Positions 1-11,940 of a stretch of DNA of 64,000 nt are shown one piece after another. A program made the position numbers and the translations under genes. The stretch is from Grammothele lineata (taxonomy: Eukaryota > Basidiomycota > Agaricomycetes > Polyporales > Polyporaceae): positions 1 through 64,000 of the forward strand of contig NDFF03000108.1 of assembly GCA_002150815.3 (NCBI GenBank). Reading direction: 5' to 3'. Within the stretch, counting starts at the first letter, position 1. Every line of letters begins with the position of its first letter. The notes beneath the pieces were generated by a model. It did not search any database, was not told where the DNA came from, and saw only the letters and a program-made list of their open reading frames with translations.

Positions 1-2303
1 TGTTGTCGTCGGCCGCGGTAGCTCCGCAAAACGGGGGCGGATATAGTAAACCTACGAAAAGAGCTCAATAATCAGTCAGCGATAGAATATTCGCTGATAA
101 GCCTGCGTGCTGGGTACGCAGGCCTCAAGCGGCAAGCCAAGATGGTGGGGGAAGGAACACAAGAGACACGCCGCAGGCGTCGAGTGAAGTCCAACCAAAA
201 AACCAACCGTGGGAATAAGAGCCTGTTGCGCCATCTCACGTGAGCTTTCGGCCCCCTTCGGTCGTAGAGCGCCCAACGTGAGTTCATGCTGAGGCTGGCC
301 CCCGGGTAACTTGTACTGGGGCTCGCCCTCAGGTCCAAACGAGACGCAAATTCGGTGATATAGACCAGAGTTGGGCCAGGTTGACCCTGCGCCCCAATCA
401 TCCATTTGTCCCCCTCCCCAAATTGTCCACCCGCGCTCCAGTCTAAATGCGCAGCTGGCCGTGTAGTACTACTCACCCCCAAAATTAAACCGAGGGACTC
501 GCAAAGAAAGCAAGCGCAGTAGCTGTCAGTGGGTGCCCATGGCAACCCACATACATACTTTAACGTCGACATGTCAGATCCGCACAAAACTTGATCGCGG
601 ACGTGCCTCCGAGTGTTTCGACTCCGCGAGCTTCCAGGCTCTCTGTCGTCCGTCGGTGACTCGTGAGGGGCCGAGGCTTGAAGTGTCTGCGAATTGGAGT
701 GCTATGCACAAGACCTCCGTCGGCTCCGTCCGTGTAATGGCGTTCGTTCCTGGAAACGGACGTCGTTAGGTCTAACGTGAGGCACTTTCAGTGCCACGCG
801 GCGCAATACTTACACACGTAGGAAGGAACACAGAAGGCTTGTCTCGGAAAACCTGAACGCTCGACGTACCACAAATGTCAAACACTCAGGCTCGCTCACA
901 CGTGCGCGTGGTCGAGCCGGGCTTCCCAGGACGCACTCCCGGGGATGGTATATCGCCGGAGACGCATACATACGGCATGTTGCGCGATGCGGGTGGACGG
1001 AGGAGGGACAGGTGGTGTACATATGTACACCGGGGGACGCAGCGTGATATCCGACGATACCTACTCGGGTGGGAGAGACCCAGAGTCTAGACCGAGAACC
1101 ACTGGACCGGCGCCGAGGCTCGACGGGGAGCTCGTATGTATGAGTTCGAACTTCAAACTTCTTGATGAGGACGTCGACCGGGGCCCCATATCTTCCCCGC
1201 TCTCCGTAGAAGTCGCCGTGGAATCGTGACCGTTCGTGAAGTTGCCGGTGCCCCGTGGATCCGAGTCGTGAAAGTGCACGCCGCACTCCAGGCAGTCTCC
1301 GGGCCCTCCATGTGTGTAGGTGTGTCCGCGCGGCTGGCGAAATGCACGCCGCGACCAGCTCCGAACAAGGGCACCCCGTGCCAGCCGGTGGTGGTTATCC
1401 CGGCGCCGCTGCGATGACGTATGTATGTATATGCAGGCCCGGGATAGGCTGGGTCGCTACCGGCTCGCGTTGTGCGCAAGTGTGTGTGTGCCGACGATGG
1501 AGATAGGACGGCTTTCGCCATTCGAGAGATGGTGAGGCTGTCTCGGAGAATCCGGCGTTCACTGGACACCATGCACCACGTCGGTCGCGCCCCGGGCCCC
1601 GTTTGTGGATATGTCAGACTGTAGAGTGTGGCGACGGCGGCGGAGACGTTGGGCGTGTGCCGTGCTGAGCCTCGTGTCTCTGAATGGACGTATGTAATGG
1701 AGGCGTACCGTTTGGACTCGTGCGCGGGCGTTCTGCCAGCTAGCAGTATACCCCGAGCATCTGCTGTGTTGGACGAGGGCAGAGGCTTCTCCTTCTCCGG
1801 ATCCACCGCATTGACTCCACGCCGTCCGGGCCTTCTATGAGCGGTCCGCGTTGTAATGTGTTTATAATCCCGGATAGAGAGTCAACAAAGGTCTGCGTTG
1901 GAAGTTGGAAAGCCCGTAGTAGCAGACGCAGAGGGCCCGAAGAATGCTTTGAATTCGAGTTCCGTGCCCAATCCGTGCCACGCGGCGCTCTTGAGCTCCG
2001 GAGTTGCGTAAGTGATATGCCTGAGCAAAACGAGACGTCCGTATGGCGACGTGGAGATAGAGCGAGCAATGAGCGCCTCAAGCTTTGGTAGGAAGGGTGA
2101 GTACTGAGCAAAACTAAGAGAACGGGAGCAGTGTGGCAGGCGGCGACGGCGAAGTCGTTGACATCATAGCGTCCACGTGACCATGGTAGCGCCCTCCCCC
2201 GCGAACACGTCAAGCCGGGCTCAATTCCGCCAGCGTTCGCGGTCCAAAGTCTACGTCTCCTGTACCCACCACCTCGCAATTACGCGGTCCCGAGAGCCCC
2301 ACG
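1..2303. other. Region without a recognisable gene
   Basis: Several open frames of 60-217 codons overlap on both strands, but none shows a protein family motif, a signal peptide or a convincing exon series. The stretch is GC-rich and dotted with short TATGTA/TACATA runs. It includes an 18-bp perfect palindrome at 1014-1031. The last few hundred bases must hold the SPC1 promoter, and a CACGTG E-box lies near 2173. Confidence 0.5.
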
Positions 2304-2854
2304 ATGAGCGACATCCTGCAGCAATACTTTGAGGGAAAGATCGTATGTACTCCCTCTGGTGTTTCCTACATTGATGCAACTGTGCTCACTTCAACATTGC
2401 ATTCAGGACTTCGAGGGCCAAAAACTCGTCGAGAAGATCGCGAGGAACACACTGATAGTCGCGAGTGTGAGTATCCTGCCGCCTCCCCCTTGCAGTGAAG
2501 CTGACGCGGTGGTAGGTTGTGTCGTTCGTAGCGGGGTTCGCGCTACAGTCCCAGCAGGTCCTGTTCGGCGTGTTCGCGGCGTTTGTGGTAGCGCTGTCTG
2601 CGGTGAGTGGCCTGATTCTGTTGTCAAGGGGAAATGTCAAGAGTGGAGCTGCTCGCGATGCTCTGTTGGCAAAGGGCGACCTCGGTCTCTGTAGCTGGCG
2701 TGTCGTGCTGCCTGCGGCACTTGCTGTGGAATGGACGTGTGGACGTTTAACTTATGCTTGCACTCTGTCTGTGTAGGTTGTCATTCCGCCTTGGCCTATG
2801 TATAGGAAACATCCGGTAAAGTGGCTACCATCGAAAGAGGAGAAGAGTTCTTAG
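2304..2854 (+). CDS. SPC1: Signal peptidase complex subunit 1 (SPC12 family)
   Basis: This small ER membrane subunit of the signal peptidase complex supports signal peptide cleavage beside the catalytic SEC11 subunit. Four exons (2304-2342, 2407-2466, 2516-2602, 2777-2854) join in phase into 87 residues, the usual size for the family. The family hallmarks are visible: DFEGQKLVEKI just before the first hydrophobic segment, two membrane helices (about residues 25-40 and 45-65) joined by a short loop, and the near-invariant PPWPMYRKHPVKWLP block by the C-terminus. Introns 1-3 begin GTATGT, GTGAGT and GTGAGT. The start is the only ATG in phase with exon 2. Its nearest neighbour is KIN1 on the same strand, about 0.6 kb downstream. 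The call rests on motif recognition and is strong. Confidence 0.93.
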
Positions 2855-3433
2855 ATATTTCGTTCTGTCTTCCATGGATTCTCGTTCGTTGCGTGTACTA
2901 TTTATTTCAGGCTCTGGTCAATGTCTTTCTGGATCCGCTGTCGTGTAGGTTACCTGGTTCAGTGCAAACAACTCAAACATAGCAAGTTCCGGGAAGGCGA
3001 GGTCTCTGCACACACAACTCAAGTCCAACCCAGCAATAACTAGGTGTCCTTGGCTTGTAGCCAATCATATTACTTCCGCTTGTATACCTATTGAATCCGA
3101 TACTAATGACCTTCTTATCGCTATCGTTACTTTGCTTTTGCCTTGTTGAGTCGATCGTACAAATATTAATGAGCGCATCGTTCTCGCCCGTTAATCATCA
3201 AGGAACCTATCTTATGTTTTGTTTTTGTGTCCTGTCGTGTGTTTCTGATAGGCAGATGTGTGATTCATTGACTACAAACTACGTCTTGCTATTATTTCTC
3301 GTAAATGATGACGAGCGTGCCCTGGGGCTGTGAGCGCCGAGTGCGCACGGGCTCTCAACTCCTCCGCCATCAACCTCCACCACTCATCCCCAGCGTCGTC
3401 CAACTCGTCGTTCTCGGCCGCCTCTGCGGGTCT

Positions 3434-6400
3434 ATGGACACATATCCCACCGGTCTCTCCCAGCAGCCGGCAGAAGAAGGCATCCCTACACCCACCCACG
3501 GGGGCTTGGTCGCTGGCCCCGAGTACGACGTGCCCATTACGCAGAAGCCCCCTCACGCCCCCACGCCCCCTCCCCTTATACCCTCCACCTCTGCCGCACC
3601 CACACCTACAAAGCCTGCAGACGAGAAGAAGATGGACCGCTCGGAGCGTACGGAAAGGCACGCGACGGCCCGCCCTGGGTCGAGCAGCCAGCGGCCGCGC
3701 CCGGTGTCGATGCCACCTCAAGCGTACGCCCCGCCCGCGAACGGCGCCGACCGGGACGGGCGCGGCGACGACGGCCGTCACGGCCGCGAGGGCTCGACGA
3801 CGGGCAAGTCGCGCAGCGGTTCGCGCATTCTCGGCGACTACACCCTTAGCAAGACTCTCGGCGCGGGCAGCATGGGCAAGGTGAAGCTTGCGCTCCACAA
3901 CATCACGGGCGAAAAGGTGCGTCCACTCCCAGGCCTTCCTTTGTTTTATCCTTCTACTCCGTTTGTTTTGTCGTTGTCGCTCGTGATGTGCGACGAGGAG
4001 GTGTTGGTGCTCCTGTCTTCCTCCCCAGCGTTCCCCGCAAACACCCCTTACCCCACCCTCGCGCTTATACGATCACTGTGCACGTCAACCCTCAGTCGTA
4101 TCTGCTATCTATATCGTGTCGCTTTTTCAGTGTTTTTGCACGTTCTTGTCGTGTCCCCCTTCCTCCTGCATGCACTTCCCCACGTGTAGCCGCTCTTATT
4201 CTTCATTCGTGGAGACGTATTGCCGTCTTTTCTTGTTCTATGCCCCCTCTGGTTCTTCTGCGTGTTCAGATGGATGACGAGGCTTCTTCGTTCCGCAGCT
4301 GGCCGTCAAGATCTTGCCCCGCGTAGCCCCGAATCCCTCCGCCGGTGCGCCCACCTCTGAAGCGGCCGCCAAGCAGGCATCCAAGGACGCCTCTAAGGAG
4401 ATCCGCACTCTCCGCGAGGCGGCGTTATCCATGCTCCTCCACCACCCGTACATCTGCGGTATGCGGGAGATGATCGTCCACCAGCACCACTATTACATGG
4501 TCTTCGAGTACGTCAGCGGAGGCCAGATGCTCGACTACATCATCAGCCATGGTCGCCTACGGGAACGCGTCGCCCGCAAGTTCGCTCGACAAATCGGTAG
4601 CGCGCTCGATTACTGTCACAAGAATAACGTGGTGCATCGAGGTATGTGTCCTTTTTTGGGTGGAGTTTGGGCTAGCTGCGGCGGGGCGGAGAGTGACGGA
4701 GCTGGCCCTCAGACCTGAAGATCGAGAACATCCTTATCTCGCACTCGGGGAACATCAAGATTATCGACTTCGGTCTCTCTAATTTGTACAACCCCTTGGA
4801 CCATCTCTCCACGTTCTGCGGTTCACTCTACTTCGCTGCTCCGGAACTCCTCAACGCAAAGGTTTACACCGGGCCCGAGGTCGATGTCTGGAGTTTTGGA
4901 GTGGTGCTGTATGTGCTGGTGTGCGGGAAGGTGCCGTTCGACGACCAGAGTATGCCCGCCCTCCATGCGAAAATCAAGCGCGGGCTCGTGGAGTACCCGG
5001 TCTGGTTGAGTGCAGGTGCGTGCTGCGGTTATAAGGTGGATATCCGCTTGCTCATCGCCGGGTAGAATGCAAGCATCTGCTCACCCGCATGCTGGTTACC
5101 AATCCCTCCGCTCGTGCCCCGCTTTCGGAGGTAATGAATCACCCGTGGATGACGCGTGGGTACCGCGGAGCTCCGGATTCCCATCTCGTCCATCGTGAGC
5201 CGCTCCGCGCCGATGAGCTAGACCGCAACGTCATCAAGGGCATGAAGGGATTCGAGTTTGGGACGGAAGAGGAGATCGAGCACAGACTCATCGAGGTGCT
5301 TGAGTCCGACGCGTACTATCGGGCCGTACAGCACTGGGAACGGAAACGGATGTCGAATGGACGCAATGGCCACGTTCGCTGGGGCGAGTCGTTCTCCAAC
5401 TCGTCCCTGGCGATCTCGCACGACGGCAGCTTCTCGACGACAACCACGAAGGTCGACCAGTCCCCGTCTAAGAAGTCGAAGCGGTTCTCAGGGTTCGACT
5501 TCTACCGCCGCAAGCTGTTCTCCCCCTCATCCTCCCCACCGAGCACGCCCCTCGCTCAGTCCCCTCCCAGCTCGCAGTCTCATCTCTCCAACTCGTCGCT
5601 CCTTGAATCTCAACGTGAACCAGCGGACCCCACGTATGGCTTCCACCCTCTCATCTCTATTTATTTCTTGGTGCGCGAGAAGATGGAGCGGGAAAAGGTC
5701 TACGGCCCGGGCCATTTCGCAAGCTCGCAGCTGTCCCTGGATTCGAGCGCTCGTCCCGATGCCTCCGCGGTCGACGTCCCGGCGCCACCTCCTGCATCCG
5801 CTAAGCAGCTGTCGCAACCATCTGTGCGCAAGCGGGATACTGCCGTGCCAGGCAAGCCGGACTATAGCATGCCGCTCCCACGTCTCCCTGCTCCCGAAAC
5901 GTCGCACTATTCTGGTCTCTCGTACGACGTCACCCCTGCGACGCCCTCGCCCACAGCGTCGTCCTTCCCTCAACCGCGCGCCCGTGATGCTGCCCTTTCC
6001 CCGCCACCGACCGCAAAGGGCCCACAATCACCCGCGATGCCCAAGGCAGTGTCGGCAACTCCCGCGCGTCTGTCCATGTCAATGTCGATGCCGCGCGAGC
6101 CCGCGAACATGGCGCACCGGAGAAGTCACAGTCTCAGCCAGCGGCCAAGCGTGCGCGGCTGGCACGGGATGTTCGGGCTCGGCGGGGCGGAGGAGGTCGG
6201 CGAGCACGGCACGCTCCGTCCGCGCCGGGACGAGCTGCCGCGCACGGCGGGCCCCGAGATGACGACGTTCGCGGAGAAGATGGAGGCGCCGCGGGAGAAG
6301 GACGAGCAGCAGAACGGGCGGGAGAGCGAGGAGGAGCCGCGCACGCCCCTCGTGCTCTCCGCGGGCGCTACGCTCGTGCGCAAGTTCGGGAGCATCCTCG

Positions 6401-7793
6401 GTGGCGGGCGCGCGGACGACTCTCGAAGGCTCGCCACGCCTGCCAAGCGCGGGAGTATCCTCACTAACTTCTCGCCCCGCCCGTCCGCGGACGAGACGCG
6501 CGAGAAGGACAAGGAGCCCGCGGAGAAGGATGCGCAGAAGAACGGCACACCACAGCCGCCTGCCGCGGACGAGAACGCGCCCTCGGCGGAGGGAGCAGCG
6601 ACGATCACCGAGAGCCAGAGCCAGCCCGTAGGTTCTGTCCACCGCCGTGCCGCGACCATCCTCGATCCGTCGGGTAGGTCGTTGCGCCACGAGCGGCGGA
6701 GCAGCACTGGCGCGGCGCTGCTGTCCGGTGTCGGCGGAACCATCGGGCGTCACAGGAGACCGTCGACCTCTCAGTCATACGCCCCCAAACCACTCGGTGA
6801 ACGCTTGTTTGGTCGCACGGATGAGGAAGACGAGAACCAGGAACACCAAGAGGCGGAGGCGTCCGCGCAGCAGAATGGCACGGGCGAGGATGTGCCAAGG
6901 GATGAAGATATCGCCGGTGAAGACAAGGACTTCAAGCCTGTGTACCTCAAGGGCTTGTTCAGGTGAACCATTTGACATGGTATATTTTGAGGACTGCTTG
7001 ATCTGACTCTATCATCCAAGTGTCGCGACGACGTCGACAAAACCGCCGCAAGCCATCAAGACGGACATCAAGCGCGTGCTCGACAGGATGCAGGTGCAAT
7101 ACCGGGAGACGAAGACTGGCTTCGAGTGTATCCACATGCCTTCGATCGACGTCTCATCAATCCAGCCGCCTGCTGCCCATTACAAGCGCCCCTCCACGAG
7201 TTCGCATGATGACAGGCAGCGTACGATTACGAAGAAGGCGTCAAAGCGGTCGTTTGGCATGCGGAATAGGGACCAGTCGAAGGACAAGGAGCTTCCGAGC
7301 CGTCCGTCAGGGGCCACGACGCTCAGTACGACCGCGAGCAGCGCGTCGTCCTCGTTCTTCCATGTCTCCTCCAATGCACATACAGCCACCGTCGAGGCGG
7401 CTCGATCAGGTACTTTGGAGAACCTGGCGGCTACCGAAGATGTACCTCGTTCGGCGTCGCCGTCCACGAAAGGCAAGAACTTGCCACCTATACCCAAGGA
7501 GATGATGACTCCCGCAAGTCCGCTCCTAGCACCCGCATCACCACTCCCGACCGGAGAGGTTGGTCCTGACGTCTTTGAAACGATCGGTGCGAGTGCCCTC
7601 GCTGTGCGGTTCGAGATCAATGTCGTGAAGGTACGTTCTTCCTGTCTGACAGCGTGAGCCCTGCCCCTAACTTCGTCTTCTTTGATAGGTCCCATGGCTG
7701 CCATTGCATGGGATACAGTTCCGGCGCCTGGGTGGGGATGGCTGGCAGTACCACATGCTGGCACGGCGCGTACTCACGGAGTTGAAGTTATGA
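3434..7793 (+). CDS. KIN1: KIN1/Par-1/MARK-type serine/threonine kinase with KA1 domain
   Basis: This is a polarity/exocytosis kinase acting at the plasma membrane. Six exons (3434-3916, 4299-4641, 4713-5015, 5066-6962, 7021-7630, 7689-7793) join in phase to 1246 residues. The kinase domain spans about 135-400: Gly loop GAGSMGKV 143-150, ATP lysine K165, HRD with Asp276, DFG 294-296, activation-loop Thr309 in LSTFCGS (the LKB1-type site) and APE near 320. A long Ser/Pro-rich low-complexity middle follows. The C-terminus is a textbook KA1 lipid-binding domain, with [15 protein letters not shown] and [20 protein letters not shown] at the end. Intron 1 is unusually long (382 nt). The N-terminal Met is uncertain: an ATG at 3305 is in frame too, and a separate upstream exon is possible. 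Confidence 0.93.
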
Positions 7794-8945
7794 CAATGGC
7801 TTCACCCCACACGGACGCTTTTTTCGCTCCCCGCGCTTCCTCCTGTCATGATCCTTTCATGTTGTGTGTTCTCGGTCTCGCTCATCTCGGCTTCCCGACT
7901 AATTGCATCGCAGTACATATCCGTGTTCGCTATTATGCCTTCCTCTGGCACGCCATATGCTCGCATACTCTACGCCTTCCGCCGCCTTCTTCCCGCTGTC
8001 GCCTTTATGATGACGTCCACTGCCATCCCTCTCGCTGCGACTATGGTTCGGCCGGTTTCTCCTGGGTAGCTAGACCATCGGCGCGTGTCACACAATCTTT
8101 CCTCCTTTCCGGCTCTCCCTCCGCTGGCGATGGCGATGGCTTTTGTTGTGCGGAACGCGCGCGCTTTTTTGCATATCATGCTGTTACGTCCCCGTCCCTC
8201 CGCGTCCCACGTCTACCCCTTGCGTCTCACCTACGTACCTACGAACCTACGACAACATCTACATGTATGAATGCTATACCGGCGGATTACCAAGCCCTCT
8301 GGCCTCACTATTGATATGCGCCTTGTCCGCAGGAGAGACATATTCGGCAGACGCGCATCCCCATTGAAATAGGTGCGAAGATGCTGCGGGTGCAAACATA
8401 GATGGTCCGTATTTCATCACAACTAGGTTGGCGTTCGCTTCTGTGGTTCAAGACCGCAGACCAACTTATGGGTAAGCACTTCTCTTATTCCGAGCGGTAT
8501 ATGACTCATCCTTCTATTTCACCTAACAGCAGTTGCCTCATCATCCAGAATTGACTGTAGGACCTCCTGCGGCACCGAAAGGCATACTACGCCGACCTTC
8601 ACGAAGCGAGTGACAACGTAATCATGCGGGCAGGGACCCGCCCGAGAACCAACTTCGTGATGTCTTTCGCGTATGCGACGCTTAAAGAGAAGATGTCGGG
8701 CGGTGTTGTGGTTAGAATGGCAAGTGTTGCCTCTTTCGTCCAGTGCGTTTTGCAAATCTGGTCTAGTTAGTTGCCGGCTTCGGACGGAAGGCATGCACTT
8801 CTGCCTGACTCCTGTTGCTCAAAACGCTTGCGGTGAGTACAGTTAACCAGAGTATAAATACGGCCGTTGCTGTGGAACTTGAAGACGTACAGCACACTCG
8901 TGCACGAACAAGATCTTGTCAGAACTCGACTACATATCGTCTACG
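7794..8945. other. KIN1 3' flank and SDR promoter region
   Basis: No protein family is recognisable in any frame. The left part is T/C-rich KIN1 3' flank and the right part is the promoter of the dehydrogenase, including a TATA box at 8853. Confidence 0.5.
8853..8860 (+). promoter_or_regulatory. TATA box of the short-chain dehydrogenase gene
   Basis: TATAAATA lies 86 nt before the proposed ATG at 8946, a normal spacing for a fungal core promoter with a short 5' UTR. Confidence 0.6.
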
Positions 8946-10032
8946 ATGTCTACTAGCCCTCGTGTTTGGCTCAGTGAGGTCGCTTGCACTCTACAGCGTC
9001 CAGACTTACTGACCGTTTGCATCTTACGACGCAGTTACTGGCTCTTCCACGGGCCTTGGCCTAGAGATGACGCGCTGTGTATTGGACAGCGGTGACATCG
9101 TCGTCGCTACTCTCCGCAAGCCCTCTACACTCGCCTCGCTTGCCTCACAATACGGCCCCGACCGCCTGGTCACCGTTGCTGTCGACGTCACGGTGCAGTC
9201 CGACATCGCAGGCGCGTTTACGACCGCCGCGGAGCAATTCGGGCGCGTTGATGTCGTGGTGAGCAACGCAGGCGTGTCCGTCCTCGGCGAAGTAGAGGGC
9301 ACCCCGGACGACCCCGCACGCAACATGTTCGAGGTCAACTTCTGGGGCGCAACGCACGTCTTGCAGGAGGCGGTCCGGTTCATGCGCGAGGTGAACCCCC
9401 CTGGCGCGGGCGGCCGGATTATTCAAATCACTTCTGGGGTGGCCCTTGGGGGCTATCCGGCCTGCGGATTTTACTGTGCGAGCAAGCATGGTCAATACTA
9501 AAACTACTCCTTGTCGAAGAGAGTCGCTAACGTCTCAAATGTCTATTGCCTTTCCCACAGCTATCGAAGGTCTGACGGAGTCGTTCGCTAGCGAGCTCGA
9601 TCCGAAGTGGAACATCCACGTGGGTAGCATAGATGCTGACGGCTGGGTACATCGACCGCTGATCCGTCGTTGCTTCTTCTACAGATGACGATCATTACAC
9701 TTGGAGCGTTCCGCACAAGTGCGGTCGCGACTGGCATGGTGAAGATGCCTATACACCCCGCATACTCCGGCAAGCCAGACCTGCCTTCCGTGCGGTCTCG
9801 GAAGGCGATTCTCGCTAGCCTGACGGACGAGATGGACTCAGCGTACAACGTTCGTGGGGACCCGGCGAAGGCGGCTGAAGCGCTCTACCGCTTGTCGTCG
9901 CACCCGTCACCTCCTGTCCGTCTCGTTCTCGGGAAGGATGTAATTGGAATGGCGCAGGCGAAGGTGGAACGCCTGAAGGCAGAGGCTGAGTTCTCTGTGC
10001 CATGGTCGGAGAACGTCGATTTGGATAAATAA
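8946..10032 (+). CDS. Classical short-chain dehydrogenase/reductase
   Basis: An NAD(P)-dependent oxidoreductase of the classical SDR family; the substrate is unknown. Four exons (8946-8973, 9035-9490, 9561-9619, 9685-10032) give 296 residues. The first exon is only 28 nt and was placed because it supplies MSTSPRVWL and splices in phase into ITGSSTGLG, the TGxxxGxG dinucleotide-binding motif at residues 11-18. Also visible are SNAG in strand 4, catalytic Ser143, and Tyr156/Lys160 in FYCASK. The second intron has a weak GTCAAT donor at 9491, but phase and homology across it are good. The C-terminal part (GAFRTS, RLVLGKD) resembles fungal SDRs often annotated simply as NAD(P)-binding proteins. 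It has no obvious pathway partner among its neighbours. Confidence 0.88.
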
Positions 10033-10263
10033 TGGTCAAACAGTTAGTGTAGCGTTGTCCGGAATTAGTAACGGAGACATATCGGTGATAGCATAGTTCG
10101 GTGAAAGCGAGTACAGTACGCGTGTCCCCTCAAGCGTCGGTCGAAGACTCATATCAAAGACAAATGGTAAATATCCGGGTCGTAGTGTGATCACCGCAGA
10201 ACGCTACGCTGATACTACTGGGTGCTAGTAAATACGGGGGTTTGTCACTTCGTCCTAGAAACC

Positions 10264-11394
10264 TTACGGCTCAGTGATTTCAGGATCCTTCTTCATCTCG
10301 TTCAAGCAAAGCACGACCACCCTCATCGCCCTCTCCACCATCGCTCGGTCTGCGGGGACAACCTTCGGCAAGACGTCCTCCATGAACCTATCCGGGTGCC
10401 AACGCTGGAGCTCCGCAACGATACGCGCCCACGGCGACTGCTCTCGCGCGTCCTCGCGGTCCGGGCTGAGAACGAACGTACGCACACGCGCGTATGTGAT
10501 GTCGGCAGGTGTGGGGACGACGTGTGGCGGGAAGAAGACCGGGAACGGGAACTCGGCGTAGCGGCACTGCGCGCCTCCAGCAGGGTCGGTGGTCGAGGAT
10601 TGGAGGGAGTGCCACTTGTGTTCGTAGGACTGCGCGACGAGGGCTGCAGCGGCGCCTGATGGGCAGGAGGCGACAGACGTACGGCTGGACTGCCACACGC
10701 AAGCATCTTGCCTCTCCAGGTGGCAGGAAGACTCCGCATGGACCGCACCGTCTTGATCTTCCTCACATACCTCTATAGTCGCTTCCTGTCGTATCCTACG
10801 TGCCCTTCTAGGCAGGGCCATGAGCTGACGAGCGGCCTTGCGTTCCTTCTTCTCCTGCTCGCGTCTCTTGTTAGCGTTTTTGGGCTTACGCCGCGCCGCC
10901 TCTGGCTGCTGGCCCTGCGACTCTTCCAGCCGCCGCCTCTTCGTCTCCCGTGTGCCTTCCTCCTCTTGTACTTCTTCCCGCTCTCGCACGCGACGTCCGT
11001 GCTCCAACGCACCCTCCCCTTCCTCCCTCTCCTCCGAGTCCGCCTCGCGCAAGCGCCTCTCCTCCTGCCGCCCCGCCTCCCGAACCGGATGCAGCCTCTC
11101 AGCCTCATCCATCCTCGCCGCCTGCCAGTGGTAGAGTTCCATCATGTACGAGTGGCGCCGCAGGTCCTCGACCATGCGTAGGTACTGCTGCCACGCCGGG
11201 TCTCCCGTCGCCGCGCGCCGCCGGATCTCGGGGAGAAGCGCTTCCATCTTCGCGCGCGCTGCGGCGCGTCCGCGGAGTCTAGGGGGTTCAGAGGGATCCG
11301 GAGGGGTTGCGGGTGCGGCGGGGGAGGAGTTGAACGGGTTGGCGGTTTCTAGGAGGGGTGCGAGTTGCTCGGTGACCCAGTTGAACGGCCACAT
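10264..11394 (-). CDS. Charged protein with C-terminal J-like WHPDRF domain
   Basis: A single-exon protein of 376 residues, function unknown. The start was set at MWPFNW (11394) because the upstream in-frame extension to 11625 is low quality. The middle (about 80-230) is very rich in Arg, Lys and Glu and probably forms coiled coil. The C-terminal 70 residues hold ELQRWHPDRFMEDVLPKV followed by a helix ending VLCLNEMKKD. This HPD-containing block recalls J-like domains in NFKBIL1-type proteins, and I recall similar WHPDKF modules repeated in agaricomycete genomes. His333-Pro334-Asp335 are intact here. A protein at 58427-60286 carries a diverged copy. A role with Hsp70 is inference only. Confidence 0.7.
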   Translation of the reverse strand: MWPFNWVTEQLAPLLETANPFNSSPAAPATPPDPSEPPRLRGRAAARAKMEALLPEIRRRAATGDPAWQQYLRMVEDLRRHSYMMELYHWQAARMDEAERLHPVREAGRQEERRLREADSEEREEGEGALEHGRRVREREEVQEEEGTRETKRRRLEESQGQQPEAARRKPKNANKRREQEKKERKAARQLMALPRRARRIRQEATIEVCEEDQDGAVHAESSCHLERQDACVWQSSRTSVASCPSGAAAALVAQSYEHKWHSLQSSTTDPAGGAQCRYAEFPFPVFFPPHVVPTPADITYARVRTFVLSPDREDAREQSPWARIVAELQRWHPDRFMEDVLPKVVPADRAMVERAMRVVVLCLNEMKKDPEITEP

Positions 11395-11643
11395 ATTGAG
11401 TTGAACGACGGTGGTGGGGGGGGGCTGTCTTGCGGTGAACTTTAGATCTAGATTGTGGCAAGAACCGGACGTCGTACGGGCAAGACGATGTAATTGGACG
11501 TTGAGTACGACTGTGACTTGTGGTTTCGGAATGCGGCGTACACTCTTCAACTCGCCGAGACCTGCGCGGCAACCAGATAGAGAGTGTGTGGTGAGAATCA
11601 ACGTGCGAGGGAATAAGAGTGGCACACATCAGGCTCAGTTGTT

Positions 11644-11901
11644 TTATGAGCGAGCCACACAGGTCTTTGTTCCCATTCTTAAAGCCAACTTTTGTCGTTC
11701 ACAAAAGCGCGTTCCATAGATAAAATTTTGCCTAAAGGTCATCCACATCTGAAACGCTGTCCAATAAGGCTCGTGCACAAAAAATCGGATAGATCGTCCT
11801 TGTTCCTGGCCAATGTTGGAGAAATCTGCACGAACGTTCGTTGCCGGATGGGCTTGGATGAGCAAAACGAAAAGCAAGACGACTAATGAACGTGTACTCA
11901 T
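11644..11901 (-). CDS. Doubtful small ORF with signal-peptide-like start
   Basis: This frame starts MSTRSLVVLLFVLLIQAHPA, which looks like a secretory signal peptide with possible cleavage after VRA, and runs 85 residues. It lies directly downstream of HMG-CoA lyase on the same strand, where 3' UTR is expected. The mature part has only two cysteines and no known motif. It could be chance. Confidence 0.2.
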   Translation of the reverse strand: MSTRSLVVLLFVLLIQAHPATNVRADFSNIGQEQGRSIRFFVHEPYWTAFQMWMTFRQNFIYGTRFCERQKLALRMGTKTCVARS

Positions 11902-11940
11902 GAACCGCATGTCCCACAACACGGACGCGATGTCGTCGAA

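Noticed and set aside
5258..6262. 334-codon frame within KIN1
   Set aside because: Arg/Ser-rich shadow of the KIN1 fourth exon in another frame; no motifs.
6079..6753. Minus-strand open frames opposite KIN1
   Set aside because: Antisense to GC-rich coding sequence; Arg/Leu-rich, typical of composition shadows.
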